Below are positions 36,037-43,698 of a stretch of DNA of 64,000 bases, in pieces. The notes beneath the pieces are model-generated. The model ran no database searches. It saw only the letters and a program-made list of their open reading frames with translations, and had not been told where the DNA came from. Each line of letters begins with the position of its first letter. Positions within the stretch are counted from its first letter, which is position 1. Origin of the DNA: JBCCTX01 sp964468435 (GTDB lineage Bacteria; Bacteroidota; Bacteroidia; J057); assembly GCA_964468435.1 (NCBI GenBank), contig CAYXVE010000004.1, positions 1 through 64,000 on the forward strand, given 5' to 3'. Both the position numbers and the translations under genes were made by a program.

Positions 36037-38281
36037 CAGCACCAGCTAGCTTAATTTCATTCCATTTTTTCCAGTTTGCATGTTCTCTGAGATCATGATC
36101 GTTGTTGACATCACCATTCAGGGTTCTTGTGAAAAAAGCAATGTCCAGACCTTCTTTCAGGGTGTCTATCTCAATGGCAAGTTGATATCTTTTTTTGAAA
36201 AATCCCTGGTGGATTTTCAGATCTGCCTGCGAAAGAAACAGTCCGTGGCCTGGATGTGTGTGAAACCAGGCGATGGTCTCCATTTTACTGTACATATCCT
36301 GTACATCGGAGAGGGTTTTCCATGCCTCAACACCGAATTCCAGCTTGTAGACGTCATATTCTTCCTGATTGACCGGAACAAATTTTTCAAGAATCACAAT
36401 ATATTGACTGTGATCATCATTATACGAATAGTTTCCCAGAAAAAAGCCTCCAATCTCCGGGACACCCTGACTATCTTCTGAAAAGTCCGGATTGTTTTTC
36501 TCTTGAATGAATTGATCCATCAACTCAGCACTTTCCCGGCTCAAGTACAGATCTTTTACAGCCGTGTTTTCCCAGAGATCTTCCAGGTCTATATGTATAT
36601 AACCATCATGTAAATGGCTCAATGAAGAATGATCTATCCATCCCTTTCCCCGTACTTCTTCTGACAAAGGCCCATATTTTTCGAGAGCCAGTTCACTCAC
36701 TAGACGGGTTCTGGGCCGTACAGCTTTTATTTTCTTCTGTGATGTGGCGGGCCTAGGTGTAACCTGATTCACCTGGATGTCTCCCTCATCTTCATCCTCT
36801 TCTACCTCTTCTTTGTTTTTCTTTCTTTTTTGAGCCGTAAGTACGATCGCAGTGATGAGAATAATACCCAGAGCTACGCCAAGTAAAGCCCAGGTTTTCG
36901 CTGGAATATCAGAAAGTGGGGAAGGATTTTTCTGAAATGGTCCGGAGTACCTGTCATCGCTATCGGCCATTCTGAGTATACCTCCAGTAAGAAACATACT
37001 GGAAGCAACAGGAGAATCTGTAAAATAAAGATAACCATATTTATGAGTTAATGGGATACCTTCTATCATTTCTGTATCGCGGTAAGTGGTATCGTCAGGC
37101 TGTATCCACAGGGTATATGGCGGAATTCCCCCTTTTATTTCCACAAATAGTGTATCACTTTCTGTGTAAGCTGATATGATACCAGGTTCATCGGTATCCA
37201 TTACCGGGACAGGTTGAGCATCTTCTTCCATCCTGCTAGGTAAAGGTATGGTTTGTGATCGATTCAGACGGTCTATAATGGAAATCTCCATGGGGATATC
37301 TTTTTTTACCCGTAAGGTAAATTCTACCCGGTCGACCTGAAGGTATTCCAGTTGTGCGGGTCCATACCCATTATCGATCTTCAAGGGCGGCAACATGCTG
37401 TATGCCTCATCATCAAATACAGTCGTGTCTATTTTTAGGGTATATTCAATGATATCAGGGTTATCCGAGGATTTTTTCAGACTATAAGAAGCGCTCCTGC
37501 CCCGTGAAAAATCTACAAGAGTCCTTTGAGCAATATCCTGATACTGACCCTCAGGATATTTCAACAGGTAATGGTAGAAGTCAAAGTAGCGACCAGAAGT
37601 GAGGGTATATTTCCAAATTTTTTCTTCGGCTTCTAGGTCTGTGGCATCTGTACTAGCAGGATCTATCTCAGATGTTGCTTTTGGGGGCTTAAGGGAGAGA
37701 GATTCTGTAGGTGTAGTGATCGTGTCGGGGGAGCTTTCAGGACTTTTGGGAATTTCTTCGGGTGGAGACGCAGAACTACTGGGTTTAGGATCAATAAATT
37801 CGTAAGTGAGGTTGATCGATTTTTGGATGGTCTGGGAATGATCTCCTCCCGTTTCAATCAACAGTATGAGTGAAAGGACTTCGGTACCGGGAATTTGATC
37901 TATGTTAATATTGTAGAGAATTTCGTTTGCCGTGGGCTGCTGGATAAGTGCAAGAATATCGCCACTCGAAGCACGTTCAAATCCCTTGAATGAATGATTA
38001 TCAGGAAGCGAGATCACACCAGGTTGGATGAGCAGTACTTCATATTGCTGAACCTCATCAACATTGATCTGCTGACTGTTCAGGGCTTTTTTATCTTTCT
38101 GTGTGTTTAACAGATAGCCCTGAAAACTAAATGTTGCGGTATAAGATTCACTTCCTGATATATACGTCAGGGTTTTGCTGGACTGGCTATAGAGGTCCAG
38201 GCTTTGAAGGATCATCAGGCTATGAAGTAGTACTGCCAGCGATATCCGGTATATGGGATGGGTTGATCTATGCTCCACCAT
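36026..38281 (-). CDS. Transmembrane JAMM protease with large periplasmic ectodomain
   Basis: 751 residues: signal peptide (ISLAVLLHSLMILQSLDLYS), an ectodomain of about 430 residues with a Pro/Ser/Thr linker (165-205), one FDFYHYLLKYPEGQY-type helical repeat and a beta-sandwich (SDTLFVEIKGGIPPYTLW), then a membrane helix (463-483), a basic then acidic stretch (KRKKNKEEVEEDEDEGD), and a cytosolic JAMM domain. The catalytic set is complete: E609, H674, H676 and D687 within HTHPGHGLFLSQAD. The topology suggests a periplasmic cue controlling cytosolic Ubl removal. The ectodomain is homologous to that of the upstream gene (38268-40007). It overlaps that gene by 14 nt. Confidence 0.83.
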   Translation of the reverse strand: MVEHRSTHPIYRISLAVLLHSLMILQSLDLYSQSSKTLTYISGSESYTATFSFQGYLLNTQKDKKALNSQQINVDEVQQYEVLLIQPGVISLPDNHSFKGFERASSGDILALIQQPTANEILYNINIDQIPGTEVLSLILLIETGGDHSQTIQKSINLTYEFIDPKPSSSASPPEEIPKSPESSPDTITTPTESLSLKPPKATSEIDPASTDATDLEAEEKIWKYTLTSGRYFDFYHYLLKYPEGQYQDIAQRTLVDFSRGRSASYSLKKSSDNPDIIEYTLKIDTTVFDDEAYSMLPPLKIDNGYGPAQLEYLQVDRVEFTLRVKKDIPMEISIIDRLNRSQTIPLPSRMEEDAQPVPVMDTDEPGIISAYTESDTLFVEIKGGIPPYTLWIQPDDTTYRDTEMIEGIPLTHKYGYLYFTDSPVASSMFLTGGILRMADSDDRYSGPFQKNPSPLSDIPAKTWALLGVALGIILITAIVLTAQKRKKNKEEVEEDEDEGDIQVNQVTPRPATSQKKIKAVRPRTRLVSELALEKYGPLSEEVRGKGWIDHSSLSHLHDGYIHIDLEDLWENTAVKDLYLSRESAELMDQFIQEKNNPDFSEDSQGVPEIGGFFLGNYSYNDDHSQYIVILEKFVPVNQEEYDVYKLEFGVEAWKTLSDVQDMYSKMETIAWFHTHPGHGLFLSQADLKIHQGFFKKRYQLAIEIDTLKEGLDIAFFTRTLNGDVNNDHDLREHANWKKWNEIKLAGADGH

Positions 38282-40007
38282 AACCGTTAGTTTTTTGGGA
38301 TCTTTTATTCAGGAAAAATATGAAAACAATGATGATCAACAGGACAGGCAGCATAATCTGCCATATTTTAATGTCCCAGGTACCTTTATCGATGATCAGG
38401 GGCTCTTCATCCCAGGAAATATAATCCGTCTTTCTAGAATCCAAAATATACATCATATAAGAACCATTGAGGAGTCCCGCATCGGCCAGACCAGAGCGCA
38501 TGATATAATATTGTCCTGTAACAGGATCTCGTGTCAGTTCTTGTTCCATTTCATCCTGCGTTACATCATTTCCTTCCTTGACCAGCCTCAAAAAATAACT
38601 GGGAACACCTCCCTGCAGGTCAAAAAGTAAAGTGTCCTGGCTGGTATTGAGGTTTTCAATACCGGAAATTTTTAGCGGAGGAATATCCGCTTCCAGACTG
38701 ACGTTTTGGACTTCTGTGCCATCGATAAACTGAAAATCGTATTTTTGACGTTTGCCAAGCTGAACCTGCATACTGGTATATCCACTCGCAGCGTCCTGAG
38801 CCGTGATATGAATCGTTACTTCTCCTTCAGGCCATTGCACGTAATCGTATGGAGTGGTAATATCAGCGGGGATAACAGGTTCGACGGGCTGATAGGACAG
38901 GTTTTCTGAAGGTATTTCGATGTTGCTAATTCCCAAGGTTTGCGAAGCATATCTCACATCTACCAAAAAAGTCAGTTCATCAAAAGGCGATCGCTTGGCG
39001 AGTATTTCCAGCGGAATATTCTGCAAGGCCTGTGCTGTGTATTTCCCGTTGGGAAATCTCAGGAGATAATCCTTATAAGCACCAGACTGGTCTATTCCGG
39101 TAACCGTTTTCCAGTAAGCTTCTTCTTCATCCACTTCATTGGCAGTCTCAACAGGTTGTTTGGGGGACAGACTTGCTATTCTTTTTTGAGCTTCGGGTTT
39201 ATATTTACTATTGGGATACCGGGAAATGAACAGGCGATATTCCTGGACCATGTGAACTTGGTCGGCTCTGATCCACGCCTTTTCTTCCCGGATGGTAAGG
39301 ATCTTGTCATTGGCTTTTTCCCTGTATTTTCCGCTAGGATATTTGAGATTGTAAAATTCAAAATCTTCAACTTTGCTGGAATGGACAATAGATGACCAGA
39401 ATTCATCTTCTGTCACTTGTCCACTTTGTGCAGGCTGAGGTTGAGCTACAGGCTGGGTAGTGGGAGGAGGAATCAGGGTAAAAGCTTTGTTAATACGTCC
39501 ATTACCGATTACCTGATTGTTTTCATCCAGGATATCACAACTCAGTTGTATCGTTTTGTTTCCATGGCCAGCCATGTCAAAGAGCATAGTCGCAGTGGTG
39601 TTGTCATTGTGTCTGTTTTTATCCTTCAGAATAATCTCATTACTGTAGCCTGCTACCAGAAATGCGTCGTCTGAGTTCATCGGTTTGATGCGCAAGGTGT
39701 ACTTTCTGGCATGAACGTCCTCTGCGAATTCTACCTGCATAAAGTCTATACGGATTTGGTTTTCACCATTTTCAGGGAAAATGCGGGTATCATAATAGTT
39801 GATCTCAGGTTGATTAGCATTAGATACATCCTGAAAAGATCTGTTTTTCAGAGCCATTACATTGAAGTAGACATCCGCCTGGTAGATAGGATTCTGGCCA
39901 TAGGTTACCGTTTCATAGTTATCAACTGACTGTGTATATCCCGGGATGGAGCATACCAGTGCCAGTAAAAGCTTGGAGAGTACTAACCATTTGCATCTGT
40001 ACGCCAT
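38268..40007 (-). CDS. Single-pass membrane protein with repeat-bearing ectodomain
   Basis: 579 residues: signal peptide (LVLSKLLLALVCSIPGYTQ), N-terminal beta domain, Pro/Gln linker, three helical repeats with the pattern W...(F/Y)-x-x-(F/Y)...(Y/F)P-(S/N/G)-x-K/Q-Y (for example FEFYNLKYPSGKY, YRLFISRYPNSKY, YKDYLLRFPNGKY), and a beta-sandwich (DTLLFDLQGGVPSYFLRL). A C-terminal membrane helix (IWQIMLPVLLIIIVFIFFL) leaves only about 12 cytosolic residues. The repeat and sandwich regions match those of the transmembrane JAMM protein, so the two may pair through like ectodomains. No known family name is recognised. Confidence 0.7.
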   Translation of the reverse strand: MAYRCKWLVLSKLLLALVCSIPGYTQSVDNYETVTYGQNPIYQADVYFNVMALKNRSFQDVSNANQPEINYYDTRIFPENGENQIRIDFMQVEFAEDVHARKYTLRIKPMNSDDAFLVAGYSNEIILKDKNRHNDNTTATMLFDMAGHGNKTIQLSCDILDENNQVIGNGRINKAFTLIPPPTTQPVAQPQPAQSGQVTEDEFWSSIVHSSKVEDFEFYNLKYPSGKYREKANDKILTIREEKAWIRADQVHMVQEYRLFISRYPNSKYKPEAQKRIASLSPKQPVETANEVDEEEAYWKTVTGIDQSGAYKDYLLRFPNGKYTAQALQNIPLEILAKRSPFDELTFLVDVRYASQTLGISNIEIPSENLSYQPVEPVIPADITTPYDYVQWPEGEVTIHITAQDAASGYTSMQVQLGKRQKYDFQFIDGTEVQNVSLEADIPPLKISGIENLNTSQDTLLFDLQGGVPSYFLRLVKEGNDVTQDEMEQELTRDPVTGQYYIMRSGLADAGLLNGSYMMYILDSRKTDYISWDEEPLIIDKGTWDIKIWQIMLPVLLIIIVFIFFLNKRSQKTNGYGGA

Positions 40008-40019
40008 GCGAGTTGTATC

Positions 40020-40739
40020 TTACTCAGATTTATTTCGAATATTGATGTTGATCTTTTTAGCGCCTTCAGATGGAGGCTTGGATTTACTGGACTTGATTTT
40101 GATCTGAGAGCCAGTAGCGGGCTCTTCCTGAGCTGGTTCGGCAGCAGGCTCACCGGGTTGCTGGAATTCGTCGGGTAAAGGTCCCAGCAAAGATGTCCCG
40201 TCTACAAAGATTTGTTTGTCCTTATTAACGATATCCTGCGGTTCTGCAAAATCCCGGACCCACTGCGCTACTTTTTCATCTTCCGGAAAAGGTTGCTCAT
40301 TTTTGGCGTGGTAATTCTGGTATTGGAGAATCTGCCCTACGCGGATCACCAGGTCATCGAGGAAAAACAGTTTTCCAAATTCTTTGGCATTAACACAAAC
40401 CCTGCCTTTGAATCGCCCCTCATGCTTGATATTGGGATGCCAGACAGGCGTCCGCATATAGCACTTAGCTACTGAACTTGCCGGATAGTCAGCTGGGAAG
40501 CTCACTTCGAGTTGATGTTCATACCCGTAGATAGGATTTTTCTCCTCATCAATACCGATGATACTTTTCAACTTGTAGGTAATCAGATATTCTTCAGGCG
40601 GATGCTTTCTCATGCTGATGACTTCATAAGTTATGCGATCAGTTTTCGTGCACAACTCATGGAGGCTCAGATGTTCATTGGCCAGCCTTCTATCCCGGGG
40701 ATTCTTAAATGATTTCAGATTGTATATAGGTATCTCCAT
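40020..40739 (-). CDS. E2 ubiquitin-conjugating-enzyme-like protein
   Basis: 239 residues. The UBC fold markers are clear: a FPADYP strand (81-86), the W-H101-P-N-I motif and, after GRFKGR, the catalytic cysteine C115 in VCVNA, then a helix (LDDLVIRVGQILQYQNYH). It would take the Ubl from the E1 as a thioester and pass it to a lysine or other acceptor. The catalytic domain (to about 175) is followed by a Pro/Glu linker and a basic tail (QIKIKSSKSKPP...KKININIRNKSE) that echoes the IKIKRK tails elsewhere in the window. The Ubl gene lies 3 nt upstream. Standalone bacterial E2s with this full HPN...C motif are uncommon. Confidence 0.9.
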   Translation of the reverse strand: MEIPIYNLKSFKNPRDRRLANEHLSLHELCTKTDRITYEVISMRKHPPEEYLITYKLKSIIGIDEEKNPIYGYEHQLEVSFPADYPASSVAKCYMRTPVWHPNIKHEGRFKGRVCVNAKEFGKLFFLDDLVIRVGQILQYQNYHAKNEQPFPEDEKVAQWVRDFAEPQDIVNKDKQIFVDGTSLLGPLPDEFQQPGEPAAEPAQEEPATGSQIKIKSSKSKPPSEGAKKININIRNKSE

Positions 40740-40742
40740 GAT

Positions 40743-41039
40743 TCAAGTTTTTCTGATCCTGCATGAGTTACCGGCCACCAACCTGGGCATTAATAGTAGG
40801 GTACTTTCATTTTTAATACCAATATCATACAGGGTCTTTTCCGGCATGATCTGCTTGTTGGTATCTCCCTTGACAGAAATATCATAGCTGTAGGGATTGC
40901 CCTGTGGATCAGATCCCGGTACGTATCCTGAAGATACCAGCTCGTCTATGATTTCCTTGACAGTCGTATGTAACGGTAGTTCCAGTTCCAGTTCATCACC
41001 GGATGGCAGCACCCTTATGATTATATTTATATCATTCAT
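40743..41039 (-). CDS. Ubiquitin-like protein with 8-residue C-terminal extension
   Basis: 98 residues with a beta-grasp pattern and no signal peptide. Its last 36 residues resemble eukaryotic ubiquitin strikingly: NESTLLLMPRLVAG aligns without gaps to ubiquitin KESTLHLVLRLRGG. The identity continues upstream through K-T-L-Y-D-I-G-I against R-T-L-S-D-Y-N-I, giving 13 identities in 28 positions by hand count. The chain continues NSCRIRKT after the aligned terminal Gly90, so a JAMM protease could trim eight residues to expose ...AG for activation by the E1. A YukD/EsaB-like relationship is possible for the N-terminal half. The gene lies between E1 and E2 with gaps of 13 and 3 nt. Confidence 0.88.
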   Translation of the reverse strand: MNDINIIIRVLPSGDELELELPLHTTVKEIIDELVSSGYVPGSDPQGNPYSYDISVKGDTNKQIMPEKTLYDIGIKNESTLLLMPRLVAGNSCRIRKT

Positions 41040-41052
41040 AGATGTAATTTAT

Positions 41053-42261
41053 CTATCTGGTGAATGTGAGAAAATCTTTATCACCTGTAAGTTCTACAAA
41101 ATGTAGGTCGTTATCAATTCTTACCCGCAAAATTTGAAGGGGAGGTATCCCTATTTCTTCCAGGGAATGGCTGGAATGGGGAAAATCACGGGTAATCTCA
41201 TGGGTACTTTGGGAAATGATGATCTTTTCATCCGGGGTGGTTTGGTATTGGTGCATGATTTTTTCGGAGAAATGAGGCTGTGCCATGACGAGCTGATGCA
41301 CGGTCTCGGACTTGCTGGTGGTGATCTCATAGATCACTTCATGGTCCAGTTGGATGACGGGATCATCATGCTGAAAGCGATCGGAGAGCCAGTTGAGAAC
41401 CTCCTCAATACTGTCATGGCAGGAAAGGTCTTCCGCTTCGATGATGGGATCATATTCAAAATGACTCATACAGTCGTCTTTCAGTTCCATGATGGAAAAC
41501 CATTCCGAGACATTGTTCATGCCCTCATAGTAATATCTTTTCCCCGCAGTGGACTGTTTTTCATTACCATGTATGACTTTCAGGGCTTCCTGGACCTGCA
41601 TCGCTCCGATGATGGAGGATGAAATCGGCGTGGTGGCAATTTTGCCAAAATTGGCATTGCGCTGAGCAATATCCGGGCATCCCATGCGGTAGCGTATATT
41701 TTCCCATTCCTGCTCCTGGATCTGGCATTCATAGCAGGATAGGTCAGGCTTGTAGACACAGAGTTGTCCTGCGAGGTTTTCGATGGCTCCATCGATCCAG
41801 ATTTTCCCCACCTTATAGCAATGGCGGTTGATATACATCCGCGCCAGGCGGTTGTCCAGACAGCCGATCACCACATCCATACGACGAAAGATTCCCAGAC
41901 CCACATCCAGCATGATATCTCCATTGATCTCCATGACGGATACATTGGGATTGATCCTTCTGATCTGTTCTGCGGCAACCGAAGATTTGGTTCGACCACA
42001 GTCCGACTCCCGGAAGAGCACCGAGCGTGAGAGATTGCCATACTCAATGGTGTCGAAGTCCACGATCAGAATCTGGCCTACATTCAGAAGAGCCAGGTTT
42101 TTCAATACCTCATTTCCCAGCGCACCGGCACCGACGACCAAGACCCTCGCAGCCTTGACACGGTCCACATCCCACCAGGAGATCAGTTTGAAGGTACTTA
42201 CCCATTCTTTGGTATCCAGCCTTATTTTGGAGGAAGATGTAGTTGAATCAGGGCCTGACAT
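41053..42261 (-). CDS. E1-like (ThiF/MoeB-fold) ubiquitin-activating enzyme
   Basis: 402 residues. The Rossmann ATP site VVGAGALGNEVLKNLAL (G44-G49), the DFDTIEYGNLSR motif with D68-D70 and R79, and the CLDNRLAR segment are typical of E1/ThiF adenylating domains. A C176-x-x-C179 pair suggests half of a zinc site; the second CxxC of MoeB is not obvious. The crossover loop is GKIATTPISSSIIGA, and the catalytic cysteine is uncertain (C195 or C264 are options). The last 110 residues (IPPLQILRVRI) look like a ubiquitin-fold domain that could recruit the E2. It is the first gene of the nine-gene operon. Confidence 0.9.
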   Translation of the reverse strand: MSGPDSTTSSSKIRLDTKEWVSTFKLISWWDVDRVKAARVLVVGAGALGNEVLKNLALLNVGQILIVDFDTIEYGNLSRSVLFRESDCGRTKSSVAAEQIRRINPNVSVMEINGDIMLDVGLGIFRRMDVVIGCLDNRLARMYINRHCYKVGKIWIDGAIENLAGQLCVYKPDLSCYECQIQEQEWENIRYRMGCPDIAQRNANFGKIATTPISSSIIGAMQVQEALKVIHGNEKQSTAGKRYYYEGMNNVSEWFSIMELKDDCMSHFEYDPIIEAEDLSCHDSIEEVLNWLSDRFQHDDPVIQLDHEVIYEITTSKSETVHQLVMAQPHFSEKIMHQYQTTPDEKIIISQSTHEITRDFPHSSHSLEEIGIPPLQILRVRIDNDLHFVELTGDKDFLTFTR

Positions 42262-42369
42262 ATATTTACCCTAGTAGTTAAAAAAATTGATGGTTTCGGA
42301 AAATCTAATCCCAGACACTATATTACTGAATATCGTGTAATTATACAACTATACAAGTTCCCTCAGGAT

Positions 42370-42377
42370 TAGTTTTG
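42370..42377 (+). promoter_or_regulatory. Putative -7 promoter box for the FGE-like gene
   Basis: TAGTTTTG fits TAnnTTTG on the plus strand, about 90 nt before the ATG at 42467, in the 205-bp divergent spacer with the E1 gene. No clear -33 element was found. No CAAAnnTA box for the minus-strand ubiquitin-like operon was seen in this spacer. Confidence 0.4.
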
Positions 42378-42466
42378 CTCCAGGAATACCCAACTATGGA
42401 TGAAGAATATTTCATTTTACAAGTCAATTGCTTTTCTTTGGGGGATATCCAATCTATCACTTTACC

Positions 42467-43237
42467 ATGCTCCACCTCCTGCAACCCCTTAGCCTCTCCA
42501 ACCTCGAAGGACATATGGTTTTCATCGAAGGTGGAACCTTCGAGATGGGATATGAAAGCTATTTGGATAATGCTAACCCCATTCATAAGGTACAATTGGA
42601 TGACTTCTATCTGTGCCGCTATCCTGTGAGTCAGCAGTTGTGGTATGAGGTCATGGGAGAGAACCCTGAGGAACTGATGTTTGAGAATCCTCATCGTCCG
42701 GTAGAGAGGGTGTCCTGGGAGGATATTGAGGAACGATTTCTTCCGGTTTTAAGGGAAAAGACAGGGATTAGGGATTATGGTCTTCCCACCGAAGCGCAAT
42801 GGGAATACGCGGCTCGTGGAGGCAAATACCGGCAGACGCATGTGGGGTTACCTGCTTCAGAGAAGGTAGATTATCCCTATTCTGGATCGGATCATTTAAA
42901 AGAAGTCGCGTGGTATGATGATAATTCCTATCAAGAAACACTTCCTGTTAGCCTAAAACGACCCAATCAACTGGGATTATACGACATGTCGGGAAACGTA
43001 TTTGAATGGTGTCAGGACTGGTATGATTGGGATTATTATCAGACGTTGAAAGACCAATATGGGAATAGACCCGCACCCAATCCCACCGGACCAGAAACAG
43101 GTTCTTCTCGCGTGGTTCGTGGGGGCTCGTGGGACATCAACACTTACAACTCCCGTGTCTCCTACCGAAACAGCACCCATCCTTACCTCCGTTACTCTCT
43201 TATCGGTTTTCGTTTGTGCCGGTACACGGCCCGATAG
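42467..43237 (+). CDS. Formylglycine-generating-enzyme-like (C-type lectin fold) protein, likely DGR target
   Basis: About 256 residues from ATG 42467 (alternatives TTG 42428 or ATG 42515). It has the FGE-sulfatase fold: MVFIEGGTFEMG near the start, CRYPVSQQLWYEVMG, LPTEAQWEYAARGG, GLYDMSGNVFEWCQDWYD and the closing RVVRGGSWD...SRVSYRN...IGFRLCR. No signal peptide is seen. This fold is the usual scaffold diversified by diversity-generating retroelements (DGRs), and its last about 38 codons have that appearance (see the variable-repeat entry). It is divergent from the ubiquitin-like operon. An oxidase role on sulfatases is unlikely because no sulfatase is nearby; ligand binding is more likely. 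Confidence 0.82.
   Translation: MLHLLQPLSLSNLEGHMVFIEGGTFEMGYESYLDNANPIHKVQLDDFYLCRYPVSQQLWYEVMGENPEELMFENPHRPVERVSWEDIEERFLPVLREKTGIRDYGLPTEAQWEYAARGGKYRQTHVGLPASEKVDYPYSGSDHLKEVAWYDDNSYQETLPVSLKRPNQLGLYDMSGNVFEWCQDWYDWDYYQTLKDQYGNRPAPNPTGPETGSSRVVRGGSWDINTYNSRVSYRNSTHPYLRYSLIGFRLCRYTAR
43109..43222 (+). other. Candidate DGR variable repeat at the 3' end of the FGE-like gene
   Basis: Between the constant blocks RVVRGGSW and IGFRLC, nearly all codons at exposed positions end in C or T (gac atc aac act tac aac; agc acc cat; tac ctc; tac tct ctt). This is the trace expected when a template repeat of AAC/AAT codons is copied with adenine-specific errors. Base composition also turns GC-richer from about 43075. 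No template repeat or reverse transcriptase was seen in this window, so they would act in trans. Ordinary FGE proteins share part of this motif, so the call is not certain. Confidence 0.6.
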
Positions 43238-43246
43238 GGCCTTACC
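43221..43246 (+). other. Hairpin with GATA tetraloop directly after the variable region
   Basis: GGCCC (43228-43232), loop GATA (43233-43236), GGGCC (43237-43241), with an outer GGTA/TACC pair (43221-43224 and 43243-43246). DGR targets studied in Bordetella phage carry a hairpin with a GRNA loop just behind the variable repeat, needed for retrohoming; GATA fits GRNA. The stem is shorter than usual. It spans the stop codon. Confidence 0.6.
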
Positions 43247-43698
43247 CCTTGCTTCTTTACCTCGCGAGCGAAGCGAGCGACGAAATTTTTGGGTTGCCGA
43301 ATGGTTGTAGTAGAGATTTTTAGCCGAAAATCTTTACCATAATCGAATTTCATTTTTATCCCCCAAAACCCTATAATGGCGTCAACACCCCTTCAAATCT
43401 TGTAAAATATATCTCATGTGCCACCTCAAAGGTGGATTCAGTGGCCATAAAGAGCCATACATAAGTTGTTTTCATTGTTAAGTTATTAAAAGTGATGGAT
43501 GTTCGCATGGTGTAATAGTGGCGTATCGAAAGGCAATGATGATGCAAGAGATTGAAAAGAATTCAGATCAAGGCTATTGGAGTTTATGCAGGGATTTACT
43601 TTTTTTGCAACCTAAATTGCCAACTTATTCTATTATATTTACCCTATCTAAATCTGTACGGGTATACATGGGAATAAGCTTACTTTAATCTGATATCA
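43247..43698. other. Intergenic region after the FGE-like gene, no gene seen
   Basis: About 450 bp. The first part holds a GC-rich direct/inverted repeat block GCGAGCGAAGCGAGCGA (about 43263-43279). A small hairpin CCACCT-CAA-AGGTGG (43421-43435) lies further on. No open frame over 60 codons makes sense, and no DGR template repeat (runs of AAC codons flanked by the constant blocks) is present. Confidence 0.5.

Noticed and set aside
30369..42261. Reading the E1/E2/Ubl/JAMM genes as a known CBASS or Bil defence locus
   Set aside because: No cyclic-nucleotide synthase or CBASS effector is present, E1 and E2 are separate genes, and five extra genes of envelope type are co-transcribed, so the known labels do not fit well.
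43247..43698. Search for a DGR template repeat or reverse transcriptase near the FGE-like gene
   Set aside because: No run of AAC/AAT codons with the RVVRGGSW/IGFRLC flanks and no reverse transcriptase motif is present in the window.
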